64,000 nt of DNA, taken from assembly GCA_017442855.1 (NCBI GenBank), contig JAFSPM010000045.1, positions 62,001 through 126,000 of the forward strand, in the 5' to 3' direction. The translations under genes and the position numbers were made by a program. The notes beneath the pieces were generated by a model that searched no databases, was not told the DNA's origin, and saw only the letters and a list, made by a program, of their open reading frames with translations. The DNA is from Bacteroidaceae bacterium. Its GTDB lineage: Bacteria; Bacteroidota; Bacteroidia; Bacteroidales; Bacteroidaceae. This document shows positions 63,226 to 64,000 of this stretch, piece by piece; position 1 is the first letter of the stretch; each line of letters starts with the position of its first letter.

Positions 63226-64000
63226 ATATCTTTCATCTCCAATTCTATTGCTGGCCCTTGTTGCTTGTAACAATAACAAGATCTCTCCAAAAGATTCTGA
63301 CTATAACAATGAACAGTCAATAGTCGAAAGTTTGGATAGTTTATCTAATGATAGTCAACGCATCATGGTCAACGAAAGTCTCCAGCAAACTATCACTTCT
63401 GAAGGCTTCTCCAGCAAAGGCTCCATTCAGGCCGTTACCGAGGTGCCCGTCTATAGTCGCCTTAACGAACAGATTGTATCGCTCAATGTTGAGCTAGGTC
63501 AGCGGATAAAGCAAGGACAGGTGGTGGTAGTCTTGAGCCAGGTAGCATTACTAGACAAGATTAATCGATGCAAAGCCGACCTCGAGCGTGCAGAATTTCA
63601 ATACCAGGCCATCCTGATGGGGCAGGGGTATAAACGTAACGAGTTGGAGAAAGCACCAGAGGACATCAAGCGCCAGGCTCGAATAAACAGTGGCTATAAC
63701 ACTGCTCAAGCATCGTTACAAGAATTGGAGCATGAACTTACCTATTGCACTGTCACTGCTCCTATTACAGGGGCTGTAAGTCGCATAGAAAGCACCTTGT
63801 ACAGTGCTGCCACACCAGGCGAGCCGCTTTTTTATATCGTTGATACGGAACATATGAAAGTAAGTTTTGATGTCTTGGAAAATGAACTTCAGAAGTTCCA
63901 GACAGGCACACGGATTCAGGTGATTTCCATTGCATATCCGTCGGAGGTACACAAGGCTGAAGTTTCTGTGATCAGTCCTGTAGTCGAGAAAAACGGTATG
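63218..64000 (+). CDS. lipoprotein efflux adaptor (membrane fusion protein), 3' end missing
   Basis: The ATG at 63218 overlaps the TolC remnant by eight bases and the frame is open to base 64000 (261 codons). The signal peptide ends in the lipobox LALVAC, so the protein is lipid-anchored. It has a lipoyl half motif (VYSRLNEQIVSLNVELGQRIKQGQVVV), a helical hairpin (LLDKINRCKADLERAEFQ to ASLQELEHELTY) and the returning lipoyl half (CTVTAPITGAVSRIE), then a beta-barrel domain (MKVSFDVLENELQKFQTG). This is the order of AcrA/RND-type adaptors. A pump gene would be expected just beyond the window. Confidence 0.85.
   Translation, partial: MNKYLSSPILLLALVACNNNKISPKDSDYNNEQSIVESLDSLSNDSQRIMVNESLQQTITSEGFSSKGSIQAVTEVPVYSRLNEQIVSLNVELGQRIKQGQVVVVLSQVALLDKINRCKADLERAEFQYQAILMGQGYKRNELEKAPEDIKRQARINSGYNTAQASLQELEHELTYCTVTAPITGAVSRIESTLYSAATPGEPLFYIVDTEHMKVSFDVLENELQKFQTGTRIQVISIAYPSEVHKAEVSVISPVVEKNGM

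Noticed and set aside
1-64000. tRNA or rRNA genes, insertion sequences, prophage
   Set aside because: No T-loop motifs with matching acceptor stems were seen in the gaps and no transposase, integrase or phage structural gene is encoded.

Overview
The window looks like a chromosomal segment of a Bacteroidales bacterium, most likely Prevotella or a close relative. The grounds are the many promoters with the Bacteroidetes -7 box TAnnTTTG (often followed by CA or CACC), a SecA of about 1,100 residues, gldE next to ssb and mutY, an LptC lipoprotein, DUF4249 lipoproteins paired with TonB-dependent receptors, and the lipoprotein N-acyltransferase Lnb. No rRNA, tRNA, insertion sequence, prophage or CRISPR array was seen.

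Layout. 1-3862: the end of a C1B cysteine peptidase, an exported FMN-barrel protein, a polyprenol-phosphate glycosyltransferase, and a two-gene unit resembling a C-glycoside deglycosidase (TIM-barrel alpha subunit with a twin-arginine signal, DUF6379 beta subunit). 4015-9915: a GH30 glycosidase overlapping glycerate kinase, then mfd. 10197-15740 (minus strand): a YgiQ radical SAM protein, a PatB-type C-S lyase, RNase G, a 29-residue ribosomal-type protein and HU. 15914-18906: mutY-ssb-gldE. 19042-23781 (minus): SulP transporter, MurQ-MazG and a BASS transporter. 23982-31800: valS, then a fructan unit (cation symporter, GH32, sugar MFS transporter, fructokinase). 31871-39621 (minus): an acidic protein, a DUF6340 lipoprotein with secA, and lnb with a PafA-like phosphatase homologue that has lost its active site. 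39795-46631: outer-membrane and TPR proteins, lptC, a CNNM/CBS protein and a PpiD-like chaperone. 46700-46995 holds a degenerate 22-bp tandem array.

46996-57437 is the most interesting part. Two paralogous TonB-receptor/DUF4249 pairs diverge from one control region, followed by an operon for a lipoprotein and a membrane-spanning TPR/HTH regulator. The minus-strand receptor promoter, the plus-strand receptor promoter and the regulator-operon promoter each carry two direct copies of TTTGTAAAC, and in all three the near copy ends the same distance (32 positions) from the -7 box. This suggests one regulon controlled by the local regulator. A 44-bp block next to the operators is also almost identical at the two minus-strand promoters.

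57624-64000 is one tightly coupled operon: msrA, an NHLP-type HlyD adaptor, two NHLP-type ABC exporters (the first without the usual C39 peptidase), a TolC gene reduced by a large in-frame internal deletion, and a lipoprotein efflux adaptor running off the window end.

All functional calls come from reading motifs and recalled family features; no database search was run.
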